From Phymorhynchus buccinoides (taxonomy: Eukaryota > Mollusca > Gastropoda > Neogastropoda > Raphitomidae), in assembly GCA_017654935.2 (NCBI GenBank), contig CM065686.1:24662335-24726334 (forward strand): a stretch of DNA of 64,000 nucleotides. Direction: 5' to 3'. Position 1 is the stretch's first letter. Each line of letters starts with the position of its first letter. Positions 11,125 through 22,141 of the stretch are shown here, in pieces. A program made the translations under genes and the position numbers. The notes under the pieces are model-generated. The model saw only the letters and a list, made by a program, of their open reading frames with translations, was not told the origin of the DNA and made no database searches.

Positions 11125-11750
11125 CAGAGCTGATTCTAGGGCGCGGGATTGGTACAATCCCCCCAATCTGTTCCTTCCCGCAATAATCGGGTCTAAGCGT
11201 GGGCCGACGCCTGCATATTTGCTGAATTGCCCGCACTGTTTACCGATCGCTGCGGGAATTCCTTCGTCTGCTAAATCCGTCATCTGCACAAACCAAAAGC
11301 ATCGAGCAAGAATGAATGATTTCTCAACATTTCATTGGTTCCTTTACAATGTTAGTGTAAATCAACCAATCGCGTTCATCTCATTTTACCGACAAGAAGT
11401 TGCGAGAGTCCTACCCGCCATGTTGAATTTTCTTCAAAATGAAGCGGACGACGCTCTTCGACTTTGATTTTTGTGGCGGCAAAGTACAAATAATAATCCT
11501 CTGTGCAGAAGATGTTGCAGAAACAGCTACTGCATCAACAGTCTCGGAGAAGCAGCCCGAAGATAACGGCACTAGTGCGAGGGAACATCGGTTCCAAGAC
11601 GAGTGGCTGAAGAAGTGGCCATGGCTAGCGAAGATTGAATCAGCCGCCTCCCCCCCCCCCCTTCCCCTTGTATCCATTGGACCTGCCCCCCTTTTTTCAT
11701 TCTTAGGGGGGGAACGCCCCCACTTTTTCAAAATCCTAGAATCGGCTCTG
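11125..11750 (+). mobile_element. Internally deleted hAT element, family A, 626 bp
   Basis: Inverted ends CAGAGCTGATTCTAGG (11125-11140) and CCTAGAATCGGCTCTG (11735-11750) match at 15 of 16 positions. Flanks are ACTAG and ACTAA, close to a 5-bp duplication. The interior keeps the 5' end of a protein frame from 11439, including FDFDFCGGKV and EHRFQDEWLKKWPWL, which then runs into the C-rich 3' region. The same remnant is at 1-273. Confidence 0.75.
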
Positions 11751-11972
11751 ACTAAGCGACTTTGGGGTTCAGTTATAAGGGTAGTTGCGTAGTTTTAAAA
11801 TGTCGATGCTTTCCGATCCATTATTTGTTCTGTTGACAACTGTTAAGTGTTTACAGGTAATTTAGTCTGGGAAATATGTTGAAAGTTGTACACATTACAT
11901 GCTGTGCTGTGTGTTTATGGTTTCAGATGATCATATCGTGTCAATGTTTAAGTAAGTAAGTAATAGTAATAG

Positions 11973-12241
11973 TAATTAAAGAATTAGCAAGTTGAACAAA
12001 AAAGTGACTTTTTGTGCTTTTATTTTCAGCTCTACATTTTGTTCTTTACGTTTTGCCTCTCTCATCTCTACACTTAAAAAGTGGTATTTTTCTTTTTCTG
12101 GTTCCTTCCAAAGTAAAAGAAAAAGCTTAAAGTTAAATTCTCTAAGTGATCTGCACATAACAGGCTTTCTATTCTAGTGAAAATGCTATAGATTGCTTTG
12201 AGTTTGTACTGTTGCTGGGAGCATACTTTTTTAATATTTTC
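11973..12241. repeat. 269-bp direct repeat, copy 2
   Basis: See copy 1 at 9970-10238. It is preceded by a TAATAG simple repeat and followed by a fragment (GCGCTTTACAATCAATTATTC) like repeat tails at 53100-53160 and 59720-59790. Confidence 0.85.
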
Positions 12242-12356
12242 ATCAAATGAGCCCAAAGCGCTTTACAATCAATTATTCATCAAGTAGATAGCAAAAATAA
12301 TATTTAACTTAAATGTTTTTAAGGACAAAAAAGCAACAACGCATATACAAAGCAAC

Positions 12357-12409
12357 TCTCTCTCTCTCTCTGAGGGCTCTCTCTCAGATCTCTACCGGGT
12401 AGTCTCCTG

Positions 12410-12443
<34 letters not shown>
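12357..12443. repeat. CT microsatellite with embedded palindrome
   Basis: CT runs flank CTACCGGGTAG, an 11-nt palindrome-like core that also lies inside the unit of the 78-bp minisatellite that starts 400 bp downstream. Confidence 0.7.
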
Positions 12444-12444
<1 letters not shown>

Positions 12445-12834
12445 AGATATGCAATGAGAGTGCTTCATGCATTTGAAATGGACACATTTAGAAGTACCAT
12501 ATTTTTCGGACTACATGTATGACGCAATACTTTTTTGTGTGTTGGTGCTGCACAGACTGAGACCCCTGCACCTTATAATATGACTAATAAAATAGTAAGA
12601 AAATATAATAACAAAATCTGAAATTTTGGTAAAATTTGGGGGATGCGCATTATAGTCAGAAAAATACAGTATGTAAAATATTCATCTTCAGTGTAACAAA
12701 AGTGAGGTTTAGGGGATTCATAGTTAAAAGTGGTGAAGAGCACCAGTGTTGATATTGGGGTAGAGTTGATCCTTGGATGGAGATTCTCAAAATAGTTAAG
12801 CTTTCAAGCATAGCTCTTTTTTTCAAAACTGGAG

Positions 12835-13619
12835 ACTGAGGGCTGCACAGACATGATGCAGATAGACATTTGACTACCTGGTAGTTAAAAGGCCTGTGAC
12901 TTTGAGCTGTGTGTTGGTGCTGCACAGACATGATGCAGATAGACATTTGACTACCGGGTAGTTAAAAGGCCTGTGACTTTGAGCTGTGTGTTGGTGCTGC
13001 ACAGACATGATGCAGATAGACATTTGACTACCGGGTAGTTAAAAGGCCTGTGACTTTGAGCTGTGTGTTGGTGCTGCACAGACATGATGCAGATAGACAT
13101 TTGACTACCTGGTAGTTAAAAGGCCTGTGACTTTGAGCTGTGTGTTGGTGCTGCACAGACATGATGCAGATAGACATTTGACTACCTGGTAGTTAAAAGG
13201 CCTGTGACTTTGAGCTGTGTGTTGGTGCTGCACAGACATGATGCAGATAGACATTTGACTACCTGGTAGTTAAAAGGCCTGTGACTTTGAGCTGTGTGTT
13301 GGTGCTGCACAGACATGATGCAGATAGACATTTGACTACCGGGTAGTTAAAAGGCCTGTGACTTTGAGCTGTGTTGGTGCTGCACAGACATGATGCAGAT
13401 AGACCTTTGACTACCGGGTAGTTAAAAGGCCTGTGACTTTGAGCTGTGTGTTGGTGCTGCACAGACATGATGCAGATAGACATTTGACTACCGGGTAGTT
13501 AAAAGGCCTGTGACTTTGAGCTGTGTGTTGGTGCTGCACAGACATGATGCAGATAGTCATTTGACTACCGGGTAGTTAAAAAGCCTGACTTTGAGCTGTG
13601 TGTTGGTGCTGCACTTGCA
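12835..13619. repeat. 78-bp minisatellite, about ten units
   Basis: Units contain CTGCACAGACATGATGCAG, CTACC(G/T)GGTAG and TGAGCTGTGTGTTGGTG. The final, shortened unit runs directly into the acceptor of the SLBP exon at 13621, so each upstream unit holds a similar GTGCTGCACAG acceptor-like site. Confidence 0.9.
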
Positions 13620-13620
13620 G

Positions 13621-13737
13621 GGTTGTCCGTGAGCTTCCTAAAACCCCGACCAAGGACCAGTTGGCCCGTCGCCAAAAGGACATTGACTACGGCAAGGCCA
13701 CTGATGGCTACAAGAACTACGTAGAAAAGGTGTCCAA
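13621..13737 (+). CDS. SLBP: SLBP-like exon, first half of RNA-binding domain
   Basis: This 117-nt exon carries RRQKDIDYGKATDGY, closely matching the start of the SLBP RNA-binding domain (RRQKQINYGKNTxxY in human). The peptide continues into YVEKVSK, where human has YIKEVPR. It enters in phase 2 and leaves in phase 2 (AA|GTGAGT), and the split Lys codon joins the next exon. The acceptor, GCACTTGCAG, is the end of the last unit of the 78-bp minisatellite upstream, so the splice site lies inside repeat-derived sequence. Confidence 0.92.
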
Positions 13738-13927
13738 GTGAGTGCAGGCAATGTTTTTGGTCCATATTTTCCTGGTGTCTTTGTCTCTTACAGTGCAAAT
13801 TGCATTTGGATTATTGTGTATCATGTTATATTCTATTAATTTTAATGTTGTTTTTTGTTTCACTTCAATTAAAATCGAGTTTGGAAAGTTAGAAGAAAAA
13901 AAAGAGGAATTTAGGTAATGTAACTAT

Positions 13928-14512
13928 CCATTAACCCCTTCCCTGCCTGGCCCTGTGTCTACTAGTATTAGGTGTGTGATGTCATTGATGATGTCAACTA
14001 TCCATTAACCCCTTCCCTGCCTGGCCCTGTGTCTACTAGTATTAGGTGTGTGATGTCATTGATGATGTCATCAACTATCCATTAACCCCTTCCCTGCCTG
14101 GCCCTGTGTCTACTAGTATTAGGTGTGTGATGTCATTGATGATGTCAACTATCCATTAACCCCTTCCCTGCCTGGCCCTGTGTCTACTAGTATTAGGTGT
14201 GTGATGTCATTGATGATGTCATCAACTATCCATTAACCCCTTCCCTGCCTGGCCCTGTGTCTACTAGTATTAGGTGTGTGATGTCATTGATGATGTCATC
14301 AACTATCCATTAACCCCTTCACTGCCTGGCCCGGTGTCTACTAGTATTAGGTGTGATGTCATTGATGTCATCAACTATCCATTAACCCCTTCCCTGCCTG
14401 GCCCTGTGTCTACTAGTATTAGGTGTGTGATGTCATTGATGATGTCAACTATCCATTAACCCCTTCCCTGCCTGGCCCTGTGTCTACTAGTATTAGGTGT
14501 GTGATATCATAA
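13928..14512. repeat. 74/77-bp minisatellite, about eight units
   Basis: Units run from CCATTAACCCCTTCCCTGCC to a TGATGTCAT repeat; some have an extra ATC. It fills half of the intron between the two RNA-binding-domain exons. Confidence 0.9.
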
Positions 14513-14907
14513 CTTTTGATGTCATAACCCAGGAATGATCGTATTTGTTTTAGACAAGTCAGGAAAGATATATCTCTGGACCTTTTTTTCCTTTCAGATT
14601 GAATCTAACAGGTCTCCTTTTTTCATTTCATTATAATAATAAAGATAATTTATCACATTTTCTCTGGCAGTGAAGGGGTCACATTTTGTTTGGTTAGCCC
14701 TGCCTAGCCTTTCGTTCAAGGATAAGAATAAAGATAATTTAAAAAAATGTGGGTAAAGGTAAAGATGTACCACCCCCTTGCATTTCTCGGTTAATTCTAT
14801 TTTGCCGTTCAGTTTGCTGTTTTATGCATGGTTTGTTGATTATTGCTTTGCTCAGTGTCAAAAATGGACACAAGAAAGATCTCGGACTAAAACAATTCTG
14901 TGTGCAG

Positions 14908-15090
14908 GAACCAGCGATGCTCCGATTTCCCCGAAACCCCCAACAAGCACGAGAAGGTTCCTCGCAGGGTGTGGGATGGCAAAGTTCGCATGTGGCGCAA
15001 AACTCTGCATAATTGGGATCAGCCTACCAAGGGTGTGCCTTCCCCGAGCAACAGCCGGCCCACAGGCATCTCCGAGTCACTGTCAGAGAG
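14908..15090 (+). CDS. SLBP: SLBP-like exon, second half of RNA-binding domain
   Basis: This 183-nt exon begins after CTGTGTGCAG and ends at AGAG|GTAATA. It holds PETPNKHEK, RRVWDGKVRMW and LHNWD, matching the order TPNK - RRSWD - LHFWD in vertebrate SLBP, where the TPNK threonine is phosphorylated and the region contacts the histone stem-loop. Several usually constant residues differ: the Lys before TPNK is Glu, and RRSWD is RRVWD. This may be a divergent SLBP or a paralogue. Downstream the peptide is Ser/Pro-rich (TKGVPSPSNSRPTG). Confidence 0.92.
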
Positions 15091-16363
15091 GTAATAGTCC
15101 CATGACTGAGCAAATTATGGGTTTCCTGATCAAACTGCTACCATTTTGAAGTCATGGGTTGTTGTTTTTGTTTTAGTTAATCTTTTTCAGTGACACATTT
15201 TCAAAGATTTCAACTCCATGGGCGTCATGCGGATCCTTGGCCTTATAAAATTAAACATTTCTGCAAGCATTGATGGCAGATTAAAACAAGATGATAGACT
15301 TGCAATTTTAACACCACCCCCACCCATCATGTGTACACAAGAGACGCACGCATTGGAAATTATTTTTAATTCTTCTAGCACCATGCATTTTTTGACGTTT
15401 TGGGTTGTCTGTTGCATCTTAGCCGACAAATGGGGAGTAACTATTTTTTTTAGTGCGCATACGTTACTTTATTTTAACAGAAAAATGACTGACGTAAGAT
15501 CTGAAACTAGACAAACTCATGGCATAGTGCTTGGCACTGAATGGCTTTGCGTTTGGTGGGAGTGTAGAGTGATGTACGGACATTCGCCCATGGTGTTAGA
15601 AGAGTTAATGCGGTCACTACTTCAGGATTGGGAAGATTCAGAGAACATTAGAACGTGTCATTTCAGGATTGAGAGAATGTTTTACTTTCACCCATGCAAC
15701 CCCTTTAGCCTATATCATCCTTTGGAAATGTAACCTTTCAAGGAATGTGTGGTGAGGTTTGTATTGTGGATCTCTTCCAGCTCTGTTTAGCCTGACACCT
15801 TTCAGGTTATTTCACATCCTGTCTTTTCTGCTATATTTTGCGAGTATGCTCTTATGAGAGCAGTGTTTATTCATTTATGGGTGTTACTGATTTTATTGCC
15901 TGGAAAATCGTCAGTAACTGCGTTTGCCATAGTTTTCAGTATCAAATGGCTCGCCTCTTATTTTTTAAAGGATCTATGTAAGTGATGATTTTCCATATGT
16001 TAGTTTAATTAAAAAGCAATAAAGAACAGAATGTTCAATACGAACATGTAAATTACGATTGACATCTTTGTATCAGGTTTGCTCCAAATGGGTTCATGAA
16101 GAAGTAGAACCCTTAATGTTAGCGCATTCTGAGGTATGCATGATCAGTGTCAGGCATGGGAATTGTCCGCCATTTGGCGGATTTCCGCCTAAATTGATTT
16201 AGTTTTCCGCCGAAAAAAAAATTCTGCTGCAAAAAATATTTTTCCGCCTTAAACGAAAGCGAGGGACTAAATTTCACGAGGCACCGAACCTCTTCCCGCG
16301 CTGTCCTCTGAATGCGACTAACTACGCATGCGCGGCGAGATTTGTCTTCCTGTTGAAAGCAGA

Positions 16364-16643
16364 ATGGCATCCGTGTGTCGCATAATCCAACGCGGGGAAG
16401 CGTACGTCGACGACAATTGCGAGAATCCATGGAGGTGGGACTGGCTGTCTCTGCAAGCACTGAATGGAGAGTCACTGAGGCAGAACATACGAAAAGTTAG
16501 CCTTTGGGGTCAGGCACTGTGCCTTGCTTGCGGAAAGAACGTCTCCTATCAAAGTCGCGGCAGTGCGGCATTGATCAGCCACATCGGCAGGAAGAAGCAC
16601 TTGAAGGTGTGCAAAGCCAAAAAGAGCAATGCTCGTTTACCAG
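16364..16643 (+). CDS. hAT transposase exon 1 (zinc finger)
   Basis: The start codon at 16364 has a G at +4; an in-frame ATG at 16328 would add 12 residues. The exon encodes residues 1-93 and the first base of codon 94. It carries a CxxC(16)H(5)H pattern (C53, C56, H73, H79), a BED-like or U1-like zinc finger expected to bind transposon ends. The donor is CCAG|GTAAGT. With exons 2 and 3 it makes an uninterrupted frame of 932 codons. Confidence 0.75.
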
Positions 16644-16747
16644 GTAAGTTTGAGAATGCATTATTTTTACAATTTTTTAATTGAGTAAAATTATAAATTA
16701 GATTAGGGAGGAGGGTGTCACTGAAGCTTGCCTGTGTAACGCTCCCC

Positions 16748-17545
<798 letters not shown>

Positions 17546-17963
17546 GGGGTGAATGTGCACTTGCCTGAATTCAGGCAATTTGATGAAGGTTCAGGCAGTG
17601 TTCTGCTTTAAGGTATAGTTCTCCTTGCGCTCTTATTACTCTCAAATTGACCGCTACATGAATGGATAGATGGAAACTTCAGGCAACAGCTTTGGTCAAC
17701 GCATTCACCCATGAAACACACACCACACTCACACATACACACACACATTGATGTTTTAGTTTTAGTGATAGTTGACAGTAAGTTGACAGCAGTTGACTGT
17801 AATTAATATTATAGAGGCATTCTGTATGTCTGTGCACTTCCATGTGTGCATGTGTGTTTCTTTCTACTGAATTTCTATCTGAGAAAGTGTGTAAGTTTTT
17901 AACAGCGGTTCAGGGGTTGAAGCATGTCCTAACAAATTTGATTTCCATTAATCTTTTATTCAG

Positions 17964-18160
17964 GGACTGAAGCACAGGACATGACATACGGTTTGGATCC
18001 TGCATTCAGATCTGCTTCCGCTGTTCTGTCCAAAGAGAAACCAGTGACCTTGACATCAGTGGAGGACAGGGTCAGCAACCTGGAAGCCCTCACCATTGCT
18101 TTTGCTGCAGAAAAAGGATTGTCTCTCAGCACTGTACCAGATCTTATTGAATATGCAAAG
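17964..18160 (+). CDS. hAT transposase exon 2
   Basis: Acceptor TTTATTCAG and donor AAAG|GTGAGT bound a 197-nt exon that enters in phase 1 and leaves in phase 0, encoding about residues 94-159. It contains SVEDRVSNLEALTIAFAAEKG, here split in description, with coiled-coil-like leucine and alanine spacing. No catalytic residue lies here. Phase agreement with exons 1 and 3 is the main support. Confidence 0.75.
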
Positions 18161-18367
18161 GTGAGTCTAACAATGACCTATGAATGTGTGTGTGTTTGTA
18201 TGTGTGTTGTGTCTGTGTCTGCATGTGTTTGTGTGTGTGTGTGTGTCTGTGTCTGCAAGTGTGTGTTTGTGTGAGCGTGGTAATGAACTGTATGTCTCTA
18301 TCTCTCTCTGCCTGTTATATTGTCTGGAGTCTAATCTAATGACTAGAAAGTTTAAAACAAAACAGGC

Positions 18368-18640
18368 ACAGCGAAACTCCCTTGTAAAAACTTTATGATT
18401 TTTGTTTGTTAAATGAAGTCTGTCATGGGAGGGAGTTTGATAATGGGTTTAACTTTAATTTTAAAACTTATGAAGAAGGCCAATGTCTCGGGGAAGCACT
18501 GTACTTTTCAGAGTACAAGGCACCTTTGGTTTGTTTCAAACAATGCCCTTCTTTGTAAGTATCAAAATCACTCACCTTATAAGACCTCAACTTCGGTGAT
18601 TTTTGAAGGTCTTATAAGGGGGGTACCATTGTATTGCATT
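18368..18640. mobile_element. Tc1/mariner-like MITE, diverged copy
   Basis: Contains CTCCCTTGTAA at the left and CCTTATAAGACC, GGTCTTATAAGG and TACCATTGTA at the right, as in the copies at 56842-56998 and 58449-58618. It lies inside intron 2 of the hAT transposase gene, a transposon within a transposon. Confidence 0.55.
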
Positions 18641-18680
18641 CAAATACACAAATCACAAAATGTCTGATTTTTGTTTGCAG

Positions 18681-21002
18681 GCAGTGAGCCTTGACAAAAT
18701 TGCCACACAGTACCTCCATATGGATCGGACAACTGTCTCCTACAAGTTGCGGGAAGGGCTTGCCCCATACCTTCAAGAGAGCTTTTTAAGTGAACTTAGG
18801 ACATGCCCCTTCAGTCTCAACATTGACGAGGCAACAACCAAAACCAACCAGAAAGTACTTGGAGTGCTCGTGTCTCACATTTCTCCCACTGCAAACAGGG
18901 TTGTTGTCCATCACCTTGGCGCCATTCAGCTGACTACTACCACAGCTCGGTCACTATTTGATGAGCTTGACAAACTTCTGGCAGTCCTGGATCTGGAATG
19001 GCAAAACCTTGTCAGTGTCCTTATGGATTCATGTGCGGTCATGCGTGGAGCAAAGAATGGCCTGGAGCGCTTAATCAGAGACAAAGTGCCCACATTGCTT
19101 GATATAGATGGAGACACATGCCACCATGCACACAACGCAGCAAAGCAGTTCTGTCAACCTTTTGGTGGACTTGCAGAATCTTTCATGAGAGATCTACATA
19201 CCGATTACAAATGGAGTACTGAACTCGGGGACATGCTCTTTGACATTTGTAGAATTCTTGACATTTCGCCTAGTCAACCAGAGCAATATGTGCCACATCG
19301 GTGGCTTTCTGTCTTGGATGTGGCTGTGGACACGGTGCGCCTGTTTGATGCATATACTCTGCTCTACTACAGCTTCTTGAGTGCCTCAGACAAGGATCTG
19401 TATGCGGACATTGTTACAGATGTTCTGAAGAGAAGGGCAGTGTCAGACTTAGGAAAGGAGAAGATTGCAGATTTGCAAGGCATCCTCAGGAAGAAGTTCT
19501 CTTCGTTCACCAAGGATGGAAAGGACAGAAAGGTGAGATTGGCTGAGAAGTGTTTCCTGCTCCGGATTGACACTGTGTGCACTTTGCACATCTTTGTCTC
19601 TGTTTTGCCATCCTTGAAGAAGTATGTGCTTTTCTTCCAGAAGAAAGAATGCTCAATGCACAGGCTTCATGAACAGCAACACGAACTCTTCAATGAATTC
19701 TGCAGAAAGTTCCTGAAACCAGAGGTTCTACAAAAGATGCCCCACAAAGTGGACATCCAAGATCATGACAACCAGAAGTCATTGACTGACATGACCTTCC
19801 CAAATAAAGCTGCAGAATTGCTGTCCACAAGAGAAGGTGCAAGTCACAAGAAGAAGTTTTTGGAGCAGTTGCAAGGGGCATACATTGCGTGTGCCTCAAC
19901 CATTCAAAAGAAGATGCCAGTCAACAATCCTATCCTGAAAGCTTGTGCAGCACTGGACTACACTGTTAGAACAACATCCACTGCCCAAGCCTATCTGAAG
20001 AAACTGAAAACTCTGACATCTGTCACCACCATTGTTGACAAGAAAACGGAGACCCAAACAGTCCATGTTTTTGTTGATCCGACTGATCATGAGGCCTTTG
20101 AGATAGAGGTGGATTCTTACACCACATCAGTCTCCATCCCAACACCAGCTCCTGGGACACCCATTGATGCATTTTGGAGTCAGATTGACACTGCTAGATT
20201 TCCTCTGCTAACAGGGATAGCAAGGAAATTGCTGAGTGCCTTCCATGGCCCTGCTGTGGAGGCCTCGTTCAGCAGCATGGGTGAGATTCTGCATGCAGGC
20301 TGCAGTAGAATGGACATAGAGACCTACTCCGCAATCCAAGGTATCAGATACTTCCTGGCAGCAAACAACACCACAGCTGTGAAGTTCTTTTCAAAGAAAC
20401 ATCCTGTATCTGAACCTGTGGCAGAGGGACTGGCTGACAAGATGCAACATGCTTGGAGAGAGAACGATGGAAGAAAGTCTACCAACAGACAAGCTGAGAT
20501 TGAGAAAAGGGTGACTCTTGGTGCACCTTTGCAGAAACCAGCATCAAAGACAGCTGAGAAGAAGAGGATTATCCAAGAAGCACAAGTCAACAGAAAGCCA
20601 TCATCATCATCAACTGCCCAAAAGCAGCCATCATCATCAACTGCCCAAAAGCAGCCATCATCATCAACTGCCCAAAAGCAGCCATCATCATCAACTGCCC
20701 AAAAGCAGCCATCATCATCAACTGCCAGAAAGCAGCCATCATCATCAACTGCCAGAAAGCAGCCATCATCATTAACTGCCAGAAAGCAGCCATCATCATC
20801 AACTGCCAGAAAGCAGCCATCATCATTAACTGCCAGAAAGCAGCCATCATCATCAACTGCCAGAAAGCAGCCATCATTATCAACTGCCACAAAGCAGCCA
20901 TCCTCCTCCTCATCCTCATCAACTGCCACAAAGCAGTCATCCTCATCAACTGCCACAAAGCAGCCATCCTCCTCCTCCTCATCAACTGCCACAAAGCAGT
21001 AA
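18681..21002 (+). CDS. hAT transposase exon 3 (catalytic and dimerisation region)
   Basis: After the acceptor TTTGTTTGCAG the frame is open for 773 codons (residues 160-932). It has a hAT-type RNase H-like core: Asp208 in NIDEAT, Asp275 in LMDSCAVMRG, a CHHAH cluster near 306-310, and Glu686 in VEASFSSMG at the start of the C-terminal dimerisation region. The tail is a low-complexity run of nine-residue units (PSSSTAQKQ and variants) encoded by 27-bp repeats. The present stop, TAA at 21000-21002, sits where neighbouring units have TCA, and the frame stays open for 47 further codons to TAA at 21144-21146, ending in a basic segment with RKRPASG and KKSK. The current frame is therefore likely slightly shortened. 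No other stop or frameshift was seen. Confidence 0.85.
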   Translation, partial: AVSLDKIATQYLHMDRTTVSYKLREGLAPYLQESFLSELRTCPFSLNIDEATTKTNQKVLGVLVSHISPTANRVVVHHLGAIQLTTTTARSLFDELDKLLAVLDLEWQNLVSVLMDSCAVMRGAKNGLERLIRDKVPTLLDIDGDTCHHAHNAAKQFCQPFGGLAESFMRDLHTDYKWSTELGDMLFDICRILDISPSQPEQYVPHRWLSVLDVAVDTVRLFDAYTLLYYSFLSASDKDLYADIVTDVLKRRAVSDLGKEKIADLQGILRKKFSSFTKDGKDRKVRLAEKCFLLRIDTVCTLHIFVSVLPSLKKYVLFFQKKECSMHRLHEQQHELFNEFCRKFLKPEVLQKMPHKVDIQDHDNQKSLTDMTFPNKAAELLSTREGASHKKKFLEQLQGAYIACASTIQKKMPVNNPILKACAALDYTVRTTSTAQAYLKKLKTLTSVTTIVDKKTETQTVHVFVDPTDHEAFEIEVDSYTTSVSIPTPAPGTPIDAFWSQIDTARFPLLTGIARKLLSAFHGPAVEASFSSMGEILHAGCSRMDIETYSAIQGIRYFLAANNTTAVKFFSKKHPVSEPVAEGLADKMQHAWRENDGRKSTNRQAEIEKRVTLGAPLQKPASKTAEKKRIIQEAQVNRKPSSSSTAQKQPSSSTAQKQPSSSTAQKQPSSSTAQKQPSSSTARKQPSSSTARKQPSSLTARKQPSSSTARKQPSSLTARKQPSSSTARKQPSLSTATKQPSSSSSSSTATKQSSSSTATKQPSSSSSSTATKQ

Positions 21003-21040
21003 TCCTCATCAACTGCCACAAAGCAGCCATCACTACCATC
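20597..21040 (+). repeat. 27-bp coding minisatellite in transposase tail
   Basis: Units of CCATCATCATCAACTGCC plus a nine-base variable part encode PSSSTA(Q/R/T)KQ. The frame is kept through all units until the C-to-A change at 21001. Confidence 0.9.
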
Positions 21041-21756
21041 CTCATCGTCATCAACTGCCAACCCATCTGAAGTAAGGAAGAGGCCAGCTTCTGGAGATAT
21101 AAAGGTTTTCCCTCTGTTCCTGAAGAAGTCAAAGTCAACAATGTAAGGTTGTAGCTTCTTTGAAGCATGAGAATTTGTGTTGCAAATATTGTTTGGTGCA
21201 AATCTTTCAAATGTTGAACTATGACTGGGAGTTTCTTCTTCAACAAACAGTAAGACAATTATGTAGCCTGCGGCTAGTTTGAAGCATCACAACTTGTATT
21301 AATATTGTTCATTACCAATCTTTCAAACATTAGCTGTGATTTGGAGTACCTTCTTCCTTGATGAAAATGAACTGTATCAGTATCACACCACTTACGAAAG
21401 CTGAAAAGACCATGTTCTACAAAGACATGAACTTGATGAAGGTAAGAAAGTAATGTACTTGTGTTGTTTGTAATCTGTTCATGAATGGCATGTGCATTTT
21501 AAAAATTGCAAGTGAATATGCAAATGCTGTTTAGGTACTCTTTAGAGTGTGTGAAAAACAAGCTTGAGTAAATGTATCATTCCTAATGCCGTTTTTAGGG
21601 CTTCAATTGTCAATAAAGCTTCAGCTTCAGGGGGCTTCGCCCCCTGACCCCCACCAGGGGCGTTGCCCCCAGACCCCCACTTTTCAGTCTTTTTTGTCTT
21701 CTCCAATTCCCATGCCAGAGTGTAGAATGCGCACCATTTGTGCTGTGTGTTGTCAG

Positions 21757-22141
21757 GGAGGCCATGTCCCCCATCAGCAGTGTGACCAGCACGCCCTCTG
21801 ACAAGGGATACGTCACCACTCCCGACTCCAAGGCCAACCACTCCTTCTTCGACATGGGCCAGGGAGACAGCCCCTGCCTGGCAGAAATGGACACCTTCCC
21901 TCCCCTGCCCTCGTCGCCTGACAGAAAGCCCTGGTGGAAACAAATGGAGCAAGAGGAGGAGGCTAATCGAAAGGAGCGTTTGGATGAATTCAAGGAGGCG
22001 ACATTGACGGAGGAAGATCACTTGGACCAGTCTGTCAAGAACCTGACCATCGGGAGTGAAGACAGGCTGCAGAGTGAGCATGATGCTCAGGGAGCTGACG
22101 AAGACGCAGAAACTCAGGAGGAGGGGCAGGTGCAAAGTTAA
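21757..22141 (+). CDS. SLBP: SLBP-like terminal coding exon
   Basis: The acceptor (TGTGTTGTCAG) ends at 21756 and the exon runs in frame from the phase-2 exit at 15090 to a TAA stop at 22139-22141, giving 127 complete codons after the split Arg. The peptide is acidic and rich in Ser/Pro, with ISSVTSTPSDKGY, PDRKPWWKQMEQEEE and a Glu/Gln-rich tail. It has no named domain; the assignment rests on phase continuity and strand. The intron upstream is occupied by a hAT transposon that ends only 38 bp before the exon, so branch point and pyrimidine tract may lie in transposon DNA. The nearest downstream AATAAA is at 24246-24251, about 2.1 kb away. Confidence 0.75.

Noticed and set aside
12835..14512. 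CRISPR-like array
   Set aside because: The repeats are head-to-tail without unique spacers and lie in eukaryotic introns.
15218..15733. 171-codon frame after an SLBP exon
   Set aside because: No domain, no matching splice phase, no coding-like composition; probably chance.
20324..21258. Minus-strand frames of 223-245 codons
   Set aside because: Shadows of the transposase serine-rich 27-bp repeats.
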